Source of the DNA: Magnolia sinica
Lineage: Eukaryota; Streptophyta; Magnoliopsida; Magnoliales; Magnoliaceae
Assembly (NCBI RefSeq): GCF_029962835.1
Contig: NC_080573.1
Coordinates: 39,549,001 to 39,613,000, forward strand
Direction: 5' to 3'
Length of the DNA stretch: 64,000 nt
Part shown: piece by piece, positions 45,521 through 56,500 of the stretch
How the letters are laid out: every line of letters begins with the position of its first letter
How positions within the stretch are numbered: the first letter of the stretch is position 1
The notes under the pieces: generated by a model
The model's input: the letters and a program-made list of their open reading frames with translations, nothing else
Database searches by the model: none
What the model was told of the DNA's origin: nothing
Made by a program: the position numbers and the translations under genes

Positions 45521-46230
45521 CTAGGGATTTAGGGTTTTGGGGATTTAGGGATTTTGGGTGCGGCCGTGAGGGTAGAGAGGGACGGGTAGGGTAGGGTAAA
45601 AAAATAATAAGGGTAAAGTGGATCCGGTGCGGTCCGAATCTGTTCGGCTCGGATCTAAATGGATCGGATATCGGATTGGTGCGGTCTGATTTGAAGTTAA
45701 CCCGAACCCGACCCGATCAATGGTCGGATCTGCATGATCATGCTTGAACCTGACCGATCCAGGCCGTCGGTTTGGTATGATTCTGATCAGATCGGGTCTG
45801 ATGGGGTTGGATCCACTGGATCGGGCCCGATATGCCCAGCTCTAATCCTGATCAAGATCACTCAAGAGGTTTTTTCTCAATGGTTTTTTTTTTTTTTTCA
45901 GTGGCCTGACCTGTTTCACTGGCTGGCCTATTCATGGGTTCTAAAGCTCTAAAACCTTAATTTATACTAATGATAAATAATGAGTAGAATGATATTGGAA
46001 TATCTTTCTTATTTTTTTTGTTGCCTATGTTATTTCATCAGCGTGTGCATCATCCACTTGGTTCAAAAGGAGTGGATTGGATTGAATTTTTCAGTTGTTA
46101 GGATGAACATGTTGGACTGTCTGCCATGCTTAATGAAGCTTTGCTGTTTGGTTGCATTGATTAATGTTGTGTATTGGTCATTCCTTGCTGTATTGTTTTC
46201 TGAATAATGGAATTTGGTGATTCAATGCAG

Positions 46231-46296
46231 TGGAAGAAGAAGCGTATGAGGAGGCTGAAGAGAAAGCGCCGAAAGATGAGGCAGAGATCCAAGTAG
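46231..46296 (+). CDS. RPL41: 60S ribosomal protein eL41, exon 2 with stop
   Basis: This exon completes the smallest ribosomal protein of the eukaryotic large subunit, which sits at the interface with the small subunit. After TGCAG it reads WKKKRMRRLKRKRRKMRQRS then Lys and TAG. With exon 1 this gives 25 residues, 17 of them Arg or Lys, the exact size and composition of plant eL41. All residues match the family as I know it. No defect is seen, so the gene should be functional. Expression is expected to be strong and constitutive given the telo-box promoter. Confidence 0.95.
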   Translation, partial: WKKKRMRRLKRKRRKMRQRSK

Positions 46297-47740
46297 AGAG
46301 TCTTGACAGACAAATGGTGGGTCAGGTATCTCTCCAACTGGACCCTCATCAGCCTGCCAATGTGTGGTTAGGTAGGGATTTTTGCTTATCCCCACTTACC
46401 TATCATTGGGTTTTGAGGATACTCGAGGAGATCTGCCTAGAAACCATATGGTCTGTTTTTAGTTTCATGTTTTGCAGTTTTAGATTCAGACTATGTACTG
46501 GTGTAGCTGGTCGATCAGTTGTTGTTTGGACCCCTTAAAGAGATTCTTGGAGTTAATATCACCTCTCGTGGGGTGGCTATCTTTCTTTTTGAAGTTTGTT
46601 ATATTGGTGTGTTTTTGTGTGTATGATGATGCCTTTTCATTTAAGGTGCAATACGTTTTGCCTGTGAACGATATGTGATCCAAAACAGCCTTTTCTCGTT
46701 GGTGAATGGTATGATACCCGATTTTGGTTTCTGTCGCTATTTCAGTTTCAATGGCTTCTGTTTGACTGGCAAAGGCATGGCTATGATGTTGGTGCCTCAA
46801 TATGACCTTGTTTGTGGATGGAGGTTTCTTTATAGAAAACCCAGTTTGAGCCCTTATTGCCCTTATTGGGCATTGGATGAGAGTTGCATGTCCCCAAAAT
46901 ACTGAACCAAATGGATCATTCTGGGTTTAGGTCCTGCAAAATTAATGGTAACTGATAAATACCTCGTATTGTTCTCTAGCTGTCCCTGTCCATTTTTTCT
47001 ATTTTTGGCCGTAATTGGATGGCTTCTGCCATTCATGATTTTTGACTGACATGGTGGAATGCTCTACCCATCATATTCTCCTTTTATTTAAGAGGAGAGA
47101 AATATAAAATAATGCTTGATCTAGCATTTTGTTGTATATGTGTGTGTTGGTATGAAGTGAATTTTTGTTGCCTCAAGGTAATACACGCCTCCGTAAAATC
47201 CCTATTTTAGAGACATGCTTATTCTAGTTGCACCCAGTTCTGGTAATTAAACTCATTTACCCCTCCTTACCAAAGGACGCCTGTTCTTCTACATGTCCAA
47301 CTGTTGGTGATATTTCTTTCTTCTTCTTTTTTTTTTTAAAAAAGGGAAAAAAATAAATTTAAATCAGGAAATAGAAGAAGCCATGGCAGGGTTTTTTATC
47401 GGACCTATTCATACGGTAGGTAAGCAAGGCAACTTAATTCCTCCCTCTACAGGACTTTTTTAGACCAATCTTACGGACTTGTCTGGAACACATCCCCCTT
47501 TAACAATCCAAATCATTTATAGGATGGGACTCATCTTGGATGGGTGATAACCATAAGACGAGCTCATGAATTTTGAGCATTTCAGCCAATGATCATTTGA
47601 TTCTTGTCCTTTGCACATGATGGACATTAACTCACTAATTTAGCGTTTACACCCAGATACTTTTTTTTCAAAAAGTTTTTCAATAAGCTATTCCTTTAAG
47701 TTGATATTTTTTCCAAAAGGTTTTTCAATAATCTATTTCA
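46297..47740 (+). other. eL41 3' UTR and downstream; no further gene seen
   Basis: The T-rich sequence after the TAG should contain the 3' UTR. A precise poly(A) site was not identified. Short open frames on both strands (46486-46905) show no homology. Poly-T and poly-A tracts lie near 47320-47350. Confidence 0.4.
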
Positions 47741-48115
47741 TTGCCTTCCGTTAGGTTTCTTAATGAAAGTTGGGACTTGCTGTGTAAGGGGTTGGCAGCT
47801 CAATTTGGCCCGTGTGATGTTTACCTGATATTCACTGCATCACGTCACCCCGTGTTAGGTTCACAGCCCAAAAAAGCTCACCCACTAAGCTATTTTGGGG
47901 TGTGGATTGGGTATTACCCCCACTAGGAACCAACTAGTGATGGTCTGATGGATGATCTGTTAGGGGCTCTGTGAGGACTACCATGATATATGTGTTTTAT
48001 CCAAGCTGTCCATCCATTTTGAAAGATCATTTTAGAGCATGAGACCAAAAAGGAGGCATAACAAATGGTGGAGTTGACCGCACCACAGGAAGCAATGGTG
48101 ACAATGCTCCCCCAC

Positions 48116-48119
<4 letters not shown>

Positions 48120-48162
<43 letters not shown>
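48120..48162. repeat. (TA)n(GA)n microsatellite
   Basis: A short TA run is followed by about 16 GA units, which lead straight into a tandem duplication. Confidence 0.9.
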
Positions 48163-48165
<3 letters not shown>

Positions 48166-48287
48166 TACTCACGCACCAGTTCTCACGGGAACTCTGGTGA
48201 GAGCTTTTTTAGAACTCGGAGAGAGAGAGAGGAATACTCACGCACCAGTTCTCATGGGAACTCTGGTGAGAGCTTTTTTAGAACTCA
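48161..48287. repeat. 69-bp tandem duplication, two copies
   Basis: AGGAATACTCACGCACCAGT through GAGCTTTTTTAGAACTC occurs at 48161 and again at 48230, with one base difference (CACGGG / CATGGG) and a GA run between. The duplication probably arose by slippage between the GA tracts. The repetitive open frame through it is not coding. Confidence 0.85.
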
Positions 48288-49235
48288 TCTCTGAGTGCAA
48301 GATTTGAACCTTCCGTGTGATGCAGCAACCTGAAACCTCCTTGATCTAAAACTTCCTCCTTGATCTAAAACTTTGGTGGGCTACGTAAAAATAAAACAAT
48401 TTCCTTCCTTGATTTGACTCTCTTTCCGCCATGGCTATCAAAGTAATTGGTTCAAGGTAAAAGTTGGGTTCTCGGGGTTTCATTGAGTGTTGCATCACAT
48501 GGACAATTCAGATCCTGCACTAATATCACAGGAGATGTATGTGTGGAGATAGTATTATAAGGTTGACCTTGTGGGAACTCTAGTTAGAAAACTCTAGAAA
48601 TCGCTTCAAATTTATGTAGTTTGCTAAAATAGATTTCACTCTACGCAGTTTTTTAGAATATACTTCACTCTGCGCAATTTCACGGAATGACCCAGAGTTT
48701 TAGTATATGTTTTTTGAGGAAAATTTTCAGGAAAATGTTTGTTTTCAGGACAATTTCAGGATTCCTTTTGTTCACTTCAAATATTTGATTCTTTTCATTC
48801 CTCACTTGGTTTTCTTGGATCTTTGGCATGTGAATTCTTCAATCTTGGTCTCATAAGATCCATCCCTTGCCTTGATGATTCTTGAGCATCAAAGATTTTA
48901 AATTCACCTTGCAATACAAGCGTTATCATGTTCATAAAACTAAGATATAAATGAGGGATAATATACAATATTTGACCCTCAACACAATCCCCAACTATCA
49001 TTTCGCTAGGCTCAAGCAAAGTATGCGTGAAATAAATCTTAATGCTTAATGTCCAAAGCCTCTCTAGGAAAATAATCTTTTCTACACTCAAGTATAAATG
49101 GGTAAAATTAAGATACGAAAGTGGAGTTTTAAAATCTTAGAGCCAAACCACATAAGCAACCAATCAAGTAAATTCTTTGTCTATTAAATTGAGCATAATT
49201 TGTATATTAAGTTTTTCAATGTGCTCAGTGAAAAT
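48288..49235. other. No gene seen
   Basis: AT-rich sequence. The minus-strand open frame at 48795-49091 shows no domain resemblance, and no splice or promoter signals stand out. Confidence 0.4.
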
Positions 49236-49238
49236 TAA

Positions 49239-50187
49239 GGGCGTGTTTGGATTCGTGTATAGTATTATAGAGGGAAGTAAAACTGTCCCATCAAGGTATT
49301 AGTGGTCCTGCAATGGTAATACGTCTGCAAATTGCAAACCACTTACATTGTTTGGATAAGAGTGCACTCGTATGGCACGGAGACCATGGTTTCCGAAATC
49401 AGTGTTTGGGAACGGAGTGTTCATTAGCCGCACTGCTTCCCAAGCATGAAATAGGTCTGGAATTAATGTGGGCCGTGAGAAGAAAATTATATATACACAT
49501 CCATCCCTCATATGATGTACTTACTATCCAAAATCAATGTGGGCCCCACCGTGATAACGTAAGTAAAACCCATTCCATATACCTGATTTATATATCATGG
49601 AAATAATCAGTATAATCAGTTAGATCAGTATCAATCCACGTACGACGGTCCAGATTTCAATGGTCTAGATTTTAATTATGCCTTCAGGCCACAACCGTAA
49701 TTCGCGAAATCACCCACCTGTAATGTCTGCAGGGAAAAAGGCGAGAGGAACGACGGTCGTAAGGATGTTCCTCGAATCCTATTCAATCGGTTCCACTCGG
49801 AGGCGGTGGTGGAGGTCTTTGGAGAGATGCATGACAGGGCGAGTGAGTGGAGGAGGGTGGGCTTTGCCTGAGACAACCAGTCAAATGAGAAGAGAGTAGA
49901 AGTTTAACGATGGTCCGCAGATTTGCTTGCAATCCTGGGATTTTTTTTTTTTTCGCTTTTTCTTTAACCACTGTCTACTATGGCGGTGCAGTGCTTTCAT
50001 TGCACTGGACAGACGCCTGCGTTGTAGGCGTGTTTTACAAGACGTGTCATCTTAAGAAACAGGGCTGGCGACGTACTCGGGTAGCCAGCTTACCACGTGG
50101 CGTTGTTTGGATAGCGTCGATTTCAATGTTGTATTTTATTAACATATACGATACATTACAGTAAGGGCCCGAAATCCAAACACGCCC
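49239..50187. mobile_element. PIF/Harbinger-like non-autonomous element, 949 bp, intact ends
   Basis: The left end GGGCGTGTTTGGATT and the right end AATCCAAACACGCCC are perfect 15-bp inverted repeats. They are flanked by TAA on both sides (49236-49238 and 50188-50190), the 3-bp target duplication of PIF/Harbinger elements. The middle (about 49690-49900) is markedly GC-richer, with open frames on both strands. It may be captured sequence but matches nothing I recognise. No transposase. Confidence 0.85.
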
Positions 50188-50190
50188 TAA

Positions 50191-51810
50191 CTCACTTCTT
50201 TTACGAATACTATTAGTTCATCATATTAGCCATACTCATCACTTCAAGATTAGTTTGAAACTCAAGTATTGATTCCGAACTTATCACATTTTCCTTCTTT
50301 TTTCAGTCTTTGCTTTTATATCGATGGTCAATTTTTTATTCATTCTTTATATTTTTGCATTCTTTTCTATATTTTTCATTCTTTTTATTCTTTTTTATGA
50401 CTTCTTTGTCGATCTCCTATTGTTTTAACTGGTTCTTTTCTTCTTTTAAGGTGGATAAAATTCTCTAGACTCGATTCTCACCATCTATCAATGATTCACA
50501 TACTAACAATCAGAACTTCTAGCATGTCTTACAGAAGACAAATTGCATGTGTCTTGTGATTTAGATTAACACGATATTTAAACTATCTCTTAATCAATTG
50601 AGCGCAAGAACTTAGGTGATAGATTACTTAGTTGATCAAACTCCAACAATCCAAAATTCAATCTCTATTTTTATCATACCCAACGCATTCTTAAGTACAC
50701 AATTCATCGCTTCCTAAACAGATTTCAACTTGAAACATTGAAAATTTTCAAAATTTTGCTCAAAACTGAGAAAACACTAATTGGTTCACCTAATCCCTAT
50801 GGGATCCTGGTCTTTTGCAACATTGTTCGTGTGCACACGTGTCCTAACTCGCACCATTGATAGACCATACACTGCACCCTAGTGCACCTAGAAAACTCAC
50901 CTAAGTGATTTATTCCGAATGATCTTGAGACATCTATCACATGGACCGCGTCATCGTTGTGGTCACAAATGTGATAACCGTGTGTCAATCCGACGCTCCG
51001 TTAGTGAGATATGACTCATCGAATCTACGACCCAAATTATGTATCATTTAACATAAACAACCTTTATTATGCTAGGCCCATTGGACTTGAGCCCATGTGG
51101 GCCTAAAGCCCACTTTTAGAACATGAAAATTACTACAATATAAGATAATCACTACATGACAAAATAAGAAGCTAACATATATAAGACAAGTAATATAAGA
51201 CGAAATTGGATTCTATCCCAAAACCCATCATCAGCTCTCTCCCAATGCCTTAGAAACTAATCATAGCACATGTCCACCTCATCCTATATATGCATCTAAT
51301 GCATGTCTTGATTTGTTCCACATAACTTCAAACAACTAATTGCAACACTCCACCTCATCATATACCATGCATCACTTATAACCCATAACCCTTATCCATC
51401 CATTAGCCAATGCATGTTTAGATTTCTTCTACTTTGGTCAATGCATGCTTGGCACCATCCACCTCATCCATCCACTACCCATATCATACATTACCTTCCA
51501 CCTCATTTTTAGCACCAATAAGACCCCATAAACTTGCCACATCATCTTGCCGCATCAACCCCCAATTCCCTATATACGAGTAGGAGCTCTCTTGCTTCTT
51601 TTCCTATACTTAGAAAAATTCTGAGATTTTAAGAGAGAGTGAGAGAGAGTGGGGCTAAGGTGTGGTCCATCATCAAACGTAGAGGGAGTGGACTACACAT
51701 CATCATCCAATCATCTATCCATTGAGGTGAGTCTACACCTCTCCTTCCATCCTCCTCATCCTCTTCTGTATGTGGGGCCCACTGTATGGAGGCTCATGGG
51801 TTCATATATT
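50191..51810. other. No gene; right half is probably LTR-derived
   Basis: 50191-51000 is AT-rich without coding signals. About 51240-51800, with CATCCACCTCATCC, CTCTCTTGCTTC and CCTCATCC-type wording, resembles the pyrimidine-rich part of the LTR nested at about 54190-54620. This suggests that the gypsy LTR beginning at 51811 inserted into an older LTR. Confidence 0.35.
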
Positions 51811-54689
51811 TGTAACGTCTCGAAAAAATTCATACAAAGACTCGAGTACCACCTCAGGCAGAAATCACCCAGGACCAAAACCTTTAGAAAATTAGGTTAA
51901 TGTTAGCAAGTGCTAAACTAAAGTGCTCGTGAAATTAACACTAATCACTTTAAATATAATCTGCAAGACCCAAAACATGCAGAATCATTGACGCTACATT
52001 ACCCCGAAATCTAGAATCCAACCCTAAACCCGGTTGCTCTCGGGAGCATCCTGAAACTCCGTATCGGACCTGGACCGCACGTCGAAAGTCTGATTACACT
52101 GAAACTATACGGATGTGACCGCATTACTGGACTTGACAACCCCTTCGGAAATCAAGTCCTAATTGTGTCTAGAAATGCACAACTTGAGCCTGGAGTGAAG
52201 TGTGTGAGAAATGTGAAAATATTTAGAAATAAAAATCTGAATTTAAGTAATCTGAGTCGTGTCGCTTGCGGGCCAAATATAAGGATTCAGACCTTCAGAA
52301 TCTGACCCAAATACACCCTCGGATCAGGAGAAATGTCCCACACATGCCGGTGTACTTGTGACCCTGATCGAGTGACTGTGACCATTGAACTAAAACTGGT
52401 CCGCCATGGTCGATCTGTAAATCCGATCGGAAAGAAAACTCAGCCTGACCTGGATCCATGGTCAGGGAGCTTAAGTCCAACCGCACGTGGAAACTTGGTC
52501 ACCAAAAGTGCTCCGTTGGACCAGAACGGTCTGTATTTGGATATAACCTAAGTCTACCTTGGCCCTGGGGCTATTCCCATCAAACCTGGGCATATATAAG
52601 GATCTTAAACCCTCTCTCTCTCACCCCATACGAATTTGAGAAACCTTAGGAGAGAGAGAAGAGAAAAGAGAAAGGAAAAGAGAGGAAGTGAGAGAGTGAG
52701 TTGGAAGATCTTCCTGGGCTGCGATCCCGTTACTCCACGCACTTAGCCACCTCCTCTGTATCACAAATCCGATGTTTTTGACAATGTACTTGGGTAAGAA
52801 AACCTAACCCTAATATGTTTTAGGGTTTCAGATAGTGTAAGTTATGAAATAGCTAACCTAATTTATGCTATAGGTTGCCAATCTGCCGTAGACAAAGACT
52901 TAGCTTTAAAACTGAGTTCATTACGAGTCTACCGGCGAAAGGTGCGGACTATAAATGTTTAGGTTATGGTTTTCAAGGCTTTCAATGTCGGTTAATGGTT
53001 TATTACTGACGTGGTTGCTATTTCACATGCCAAATGCGATGTTTGTTTCGCGTTTCAGATATATATGATCTATATGGAGTTTTATATATTCCATGTATTT
53101 GTAGAAAGGATCGTATACGTATGGAATTTGATAATGTGTTTGCCATGATTAATTATCATGTATTTATACTAGTTGTATGTGTAACAACTCCTTGGCAAAA
53201 GGATTTACCCTAATACGTGCTATCACCAACATATGCCATGTATGTTGGAATATGTAGTCTAAGTGTTCGTAAAAATGTCTAAATGAGTAAGTACTTGGCA
53301 TCAGGTGCTTTATATGAGTGTTGAGATATGATTCTCAACTAACTTGACTATGTGTATGATTTCGTCCATGTAACTTATATCCTTTGTCTGCTTTACTTAG
53401 ACACTGCATATGTGTGAATTCATGTTTTAGTTGAAATCCATCAAATGCTCACATGCTTGTATGATTGGAATTGTTGATCCATTACTGTTTTGATTAGCTT
53501 GTATAATTATTTGTTATAATTGAATGTGTCTGGGACTACGGAATAGTCCAGGCAATCGGTAACAGGCATTGAATAGGTGGCTGAGATTGTCTCACCACAT
53601 AGGACGTGTTCGATGAACCCAAGTCGTACCTTGGTTGTCGGCAGTGGTTAGGCCACACGGAGTGCTTACGCACTTCATGTGGGTCAATTCAACGTGCGCT
53701 CGTATTAGTCGAGCTCGTCAAGTAACCTGATTGACCCGATGTATGTTCACCATGTATGGACGCTACTGCTTGAATCTAAGGTACCAAACTCACCAGTGAA
53801 AATCTCTTAAAACCTTGGTACCTCGATCCGCTAAGACTCATGAGCCGGGCATGGTGGTATGAAACACCGTGGTCAAGCTGTCAGCTTATGCTGGGGTGAC
53901 GTGTAAGCCTCGTATCCTAGACCGTACTGTTCTATAGACTTCCGCGGTCTTCTCAGTTGAATTCCGGCAACCTTCGACCCTTATCCGAGGTTTGCGCACG
54001 ACCCTGAGATGCATGCCGTTAACCCAAGTCGACTCAACCCAAGATATGTACCCTAGCAACTGCGCCGTCGCCGTGGTTTCGATGCCGTGACTCGCGCGCT
54101 GATCCGATACTCTGGCCAGGAGATGCGGGCCAGCGTTCGGTGCGAGGAAAACGCCGCGCGTTGGAATTACGAGAGAATCTCTACGAGATGTCACATTAAT
54201 CAATCAACCCATCAATCCCATCATGTCAAGTACATGTCAAGTACATATCACCTTTCACCCATTCCCAAGCAACCACAAAAGTTAAAAAATTCTTACAAGC
54301 CCATACCTTTCTTACACCAAAAACCCCAAAAGTCAAAAATCTCTTACACACCCATCACTCATCACATCCATCACTCTATCACCCATCACTCTCTCTCCCT
54401 TTACAAGTCTCTCTCTCTCATTTTCAAACTCATTCCTAAGCAAGAGAGAAAACACCATACGTCCAAGCCATTCCAAGCATTCCCAAGCAACAAGTGTGGC
54501 CCACCTTCCTACCCTCTCATCTCCCATCTCAACCATCCAAACTCCATCTCCTCCATTGGAATCGAAGCTAAGGAAGCCAAGGGAGCAAGAAGATCAAGCG
54601 GTGGGTGCTTTGGTAGAGTAGTTTTAATATTTTTAAGATGGGCCAAGTGAGGCCAATCGACCAATGGTTTGGATCTCACTTAGGACCCT

Positions 54690-54937
54690 AAGATGTGGCC
54701 GATGGCCCACTTGATCATCATGATCATTCCATGATGGGGCCATTCTCCATGGACCCCATTGTGATGTTTATTTTTCTTGTATACCTAGGGTCATCTAGAC
54801 CGTCTATTTTAGTGGAGAAGGGATCTCCACCGTTGGATTTTGATTTAATGGGCCCATGTGTAATGGGACCCACTTGATGTATGATTGGTTGCAAGGGAGG
54901 GCCCATAGTGCCGGGGTCCCTCCATCACGCGTGTCCC

Positions 54938-54973
<36 letters not shown>

Positions 54974-56500
54974 CTTCTCTTTTTCATTTTTTTTCTTTTC
55001 TTGTGTTAATATGTTCTTGTGGCCCATTAGGATGGACCCCACCATGAGGCAGGTATTTTATCCAAGCCATTTATAAGAGGGGCCCACTTTAAATGAGTTG
55101 TACCCACACCATATATCATTTGGTGGCCCACCTAAGTAGGGCCCACTTCAAATGCATGTGCAGGGCCAGACCGTCCAGCGTCCCTGGACGCTAAACAAAA
55201 AGGGAAGAAATAAATATTAGCTTGTTTCCAAGCTTATGGAGTGGCCCACTCATATATGCCCTACCTTGATGTATGTATTTAATCCACGCCGTCCATTCCC
55301 TTCTCAATCTCATTTTAGGCGTTGAACCGAAAAATAGAGTCAATCCGAGGTTCTGGCGGGCCATACCATAGCAAATGGTGGTTTTCACCATTGAAATCTT
55401 CCCTGATATTTTTTATACACCGAAAAATACTCAATATTGGACTCATATAGCTGGTCTTGAGATAGGGAATTTAATGGCTGGGTTCGATTTTCTGGATATG
55501 GACCCCACCTGTGAAAAACCACAGGAAAACAATAAAAAAAATAAATAACATCAGCAGCAGCACGCTGCTGCTGTGTCAGAAGGCAGCAGGCGCTGCCTGT
55601 GTAGCAGCGGACTGACGGACCGGGAGCAGGCCCCACCATGATGTGTATTGGAAATCCACATCGTTCATTGGGTGGGCCACTCCCTGAAGTGGGCCCACTC
55701 CAAAAATCAGCTTAATCCAGCGCTCAGGTGGCCCACATCATAGGAAACAGTGGGATTAAACGTCTGCCCTTGGAACCTTTTTCTGGGCCACAGAAGTTTT
55801 GGATCCAGCTGAGATTTGTTCTTCCTATTCATTTGGGTTCGTGGGACCTTATCAGCAGATTGGATGGTATGTAAACATTATGGTGGGCCCCACGTGGAAC
55901 CCACAGTGATGTAGGTGTTTTACTCCCACCGTCCAGGCGGGCGGTGGAGCCCACTGTGATTTGTGTTCTATCCCCACCGTACAGGGGACGGTGGGTGTGT
56001 GCGTGTGCGTGTGTGTGTGGGCATGTGTGTGTGTATATATAAATAAATATAAAATATTATTATATATATAATATTGTATGTACTATATATAAATTATATA
56101 TTATATTATATATAATATACTGGGTGGTAGGCCTTCATGCGGACCCCCCCACCATGATGCAAGTGTTGCATCCAAAACCGTCCATCCATTTTGAGAGCTC
56201 ATTTTATGTCAGAAGTTAAGGAATGGGCCAGATCTAAAATTCAAGTGGACCCCACCATTCAAAGTAGTGGTCAATGACGCCCACTGTTCAAAATTTCCAA
56301 GGGGCCATAGTAGTTTCCCATCAAGTTGATATTGACCCCACTCCATCTATCACTATTTAAATTATGGAAGGGGTTGATGGGAAACATATTTCATGGTGGG
56401 CCTTAGGAATTTTAATGGTGGAAATCATCACCACCACTCTTATTGGGTGTGGCCCATTGGATATGCATGGGGCCTAATTGGTGCTACCCATTTGATTTAC
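54690..56500. repeat. Cluster of GGGCCCACC phrase repeats
   Basis: At least five partial copies occur of the phrase family also present in the foldback MITEs: GTCCATTCCC near 55290, CCACATCATAGGAAACAGTG near 55733, ATGGTGGGCCCCACGTGGA near 55880, and CCGTCCATCCATTTTGAGAG near 56180. Orientation alternates. The (CT)n microsatellite at 54940-54972 and the (GT)n run at 55990-56032 lie within it. Confidence 0.6.
56033..56122. repeat. TA-rich low-complexity block
   Basis: About 90 bp of almost pure A/T with TATATAA palindromes, following a GT run. It could extrude as a cruciform and is a likely replication or assembly trouble spot. Confidence 0.85.

Larger units (their letters stand above)
44521..45844. 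mobile_element. hAT-like Pack element carrying a phospholipase D zeta fragment (1,324 bp)
   Basis: The termini are TAGAGCTGGGCAT and its perfect 13-bp inverse ATGCCCAGCTCTA. An exact 8-bp target duplication, ATCCTGAT, lies at 44513-44520 and 45845-45852. These are hAT superfamily features. About 200 bp at the left and 220 bp at the right are full of GGATCGG/CCGATCC words and match the ends of the element at 27129-29429. The middle (about 44720-45610) is unrelated to that copy and includes two exons of a captured gene on the minus strand. No transposase is present, so movement would depend on an autonomous relative. It sits in the eL41 intron, with its captured gene antisense to eL41. Confidence 0.9.
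41316..46230 (+). other. eL41 gene intron (4,915 bp)
   Basis: The donor is AAG|GTACG and the acceptor TTCAATGCAG|TGG. The intron is very long for an 78-nt coding sequence. It contains a Harbinger-like MITE (42173-42723) and the hAT-like Pack element (44521-45844). The remaining sequence is AT/T-rich as expected of a plant intron. Open frames inside it (for example 41757-42077 and 43965-44240) have no family resemblance. Confidence 0.85.

Noticed and set aside
45734-45952. Open frame across the right end of the hAT-like element
   Set aside because: It spans the element boundary and is made of GGATCGG repeat translation.
48065-48307. Open frame with a repeated RERERE and NTHAPV.. peptide
   Set aside because: It is the translation of a GA microsatellite and a 69-bp tandem duplication.
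54087-54650. 187-residue plus-strand open frame, the longest unassigned one
   Set aside because: Its residues are mainly Ser/His/Pro/Lys from CT- and CA-rich LTR sequence, with no domain, no promoter and no splice structure. It lies within a nested LTR.
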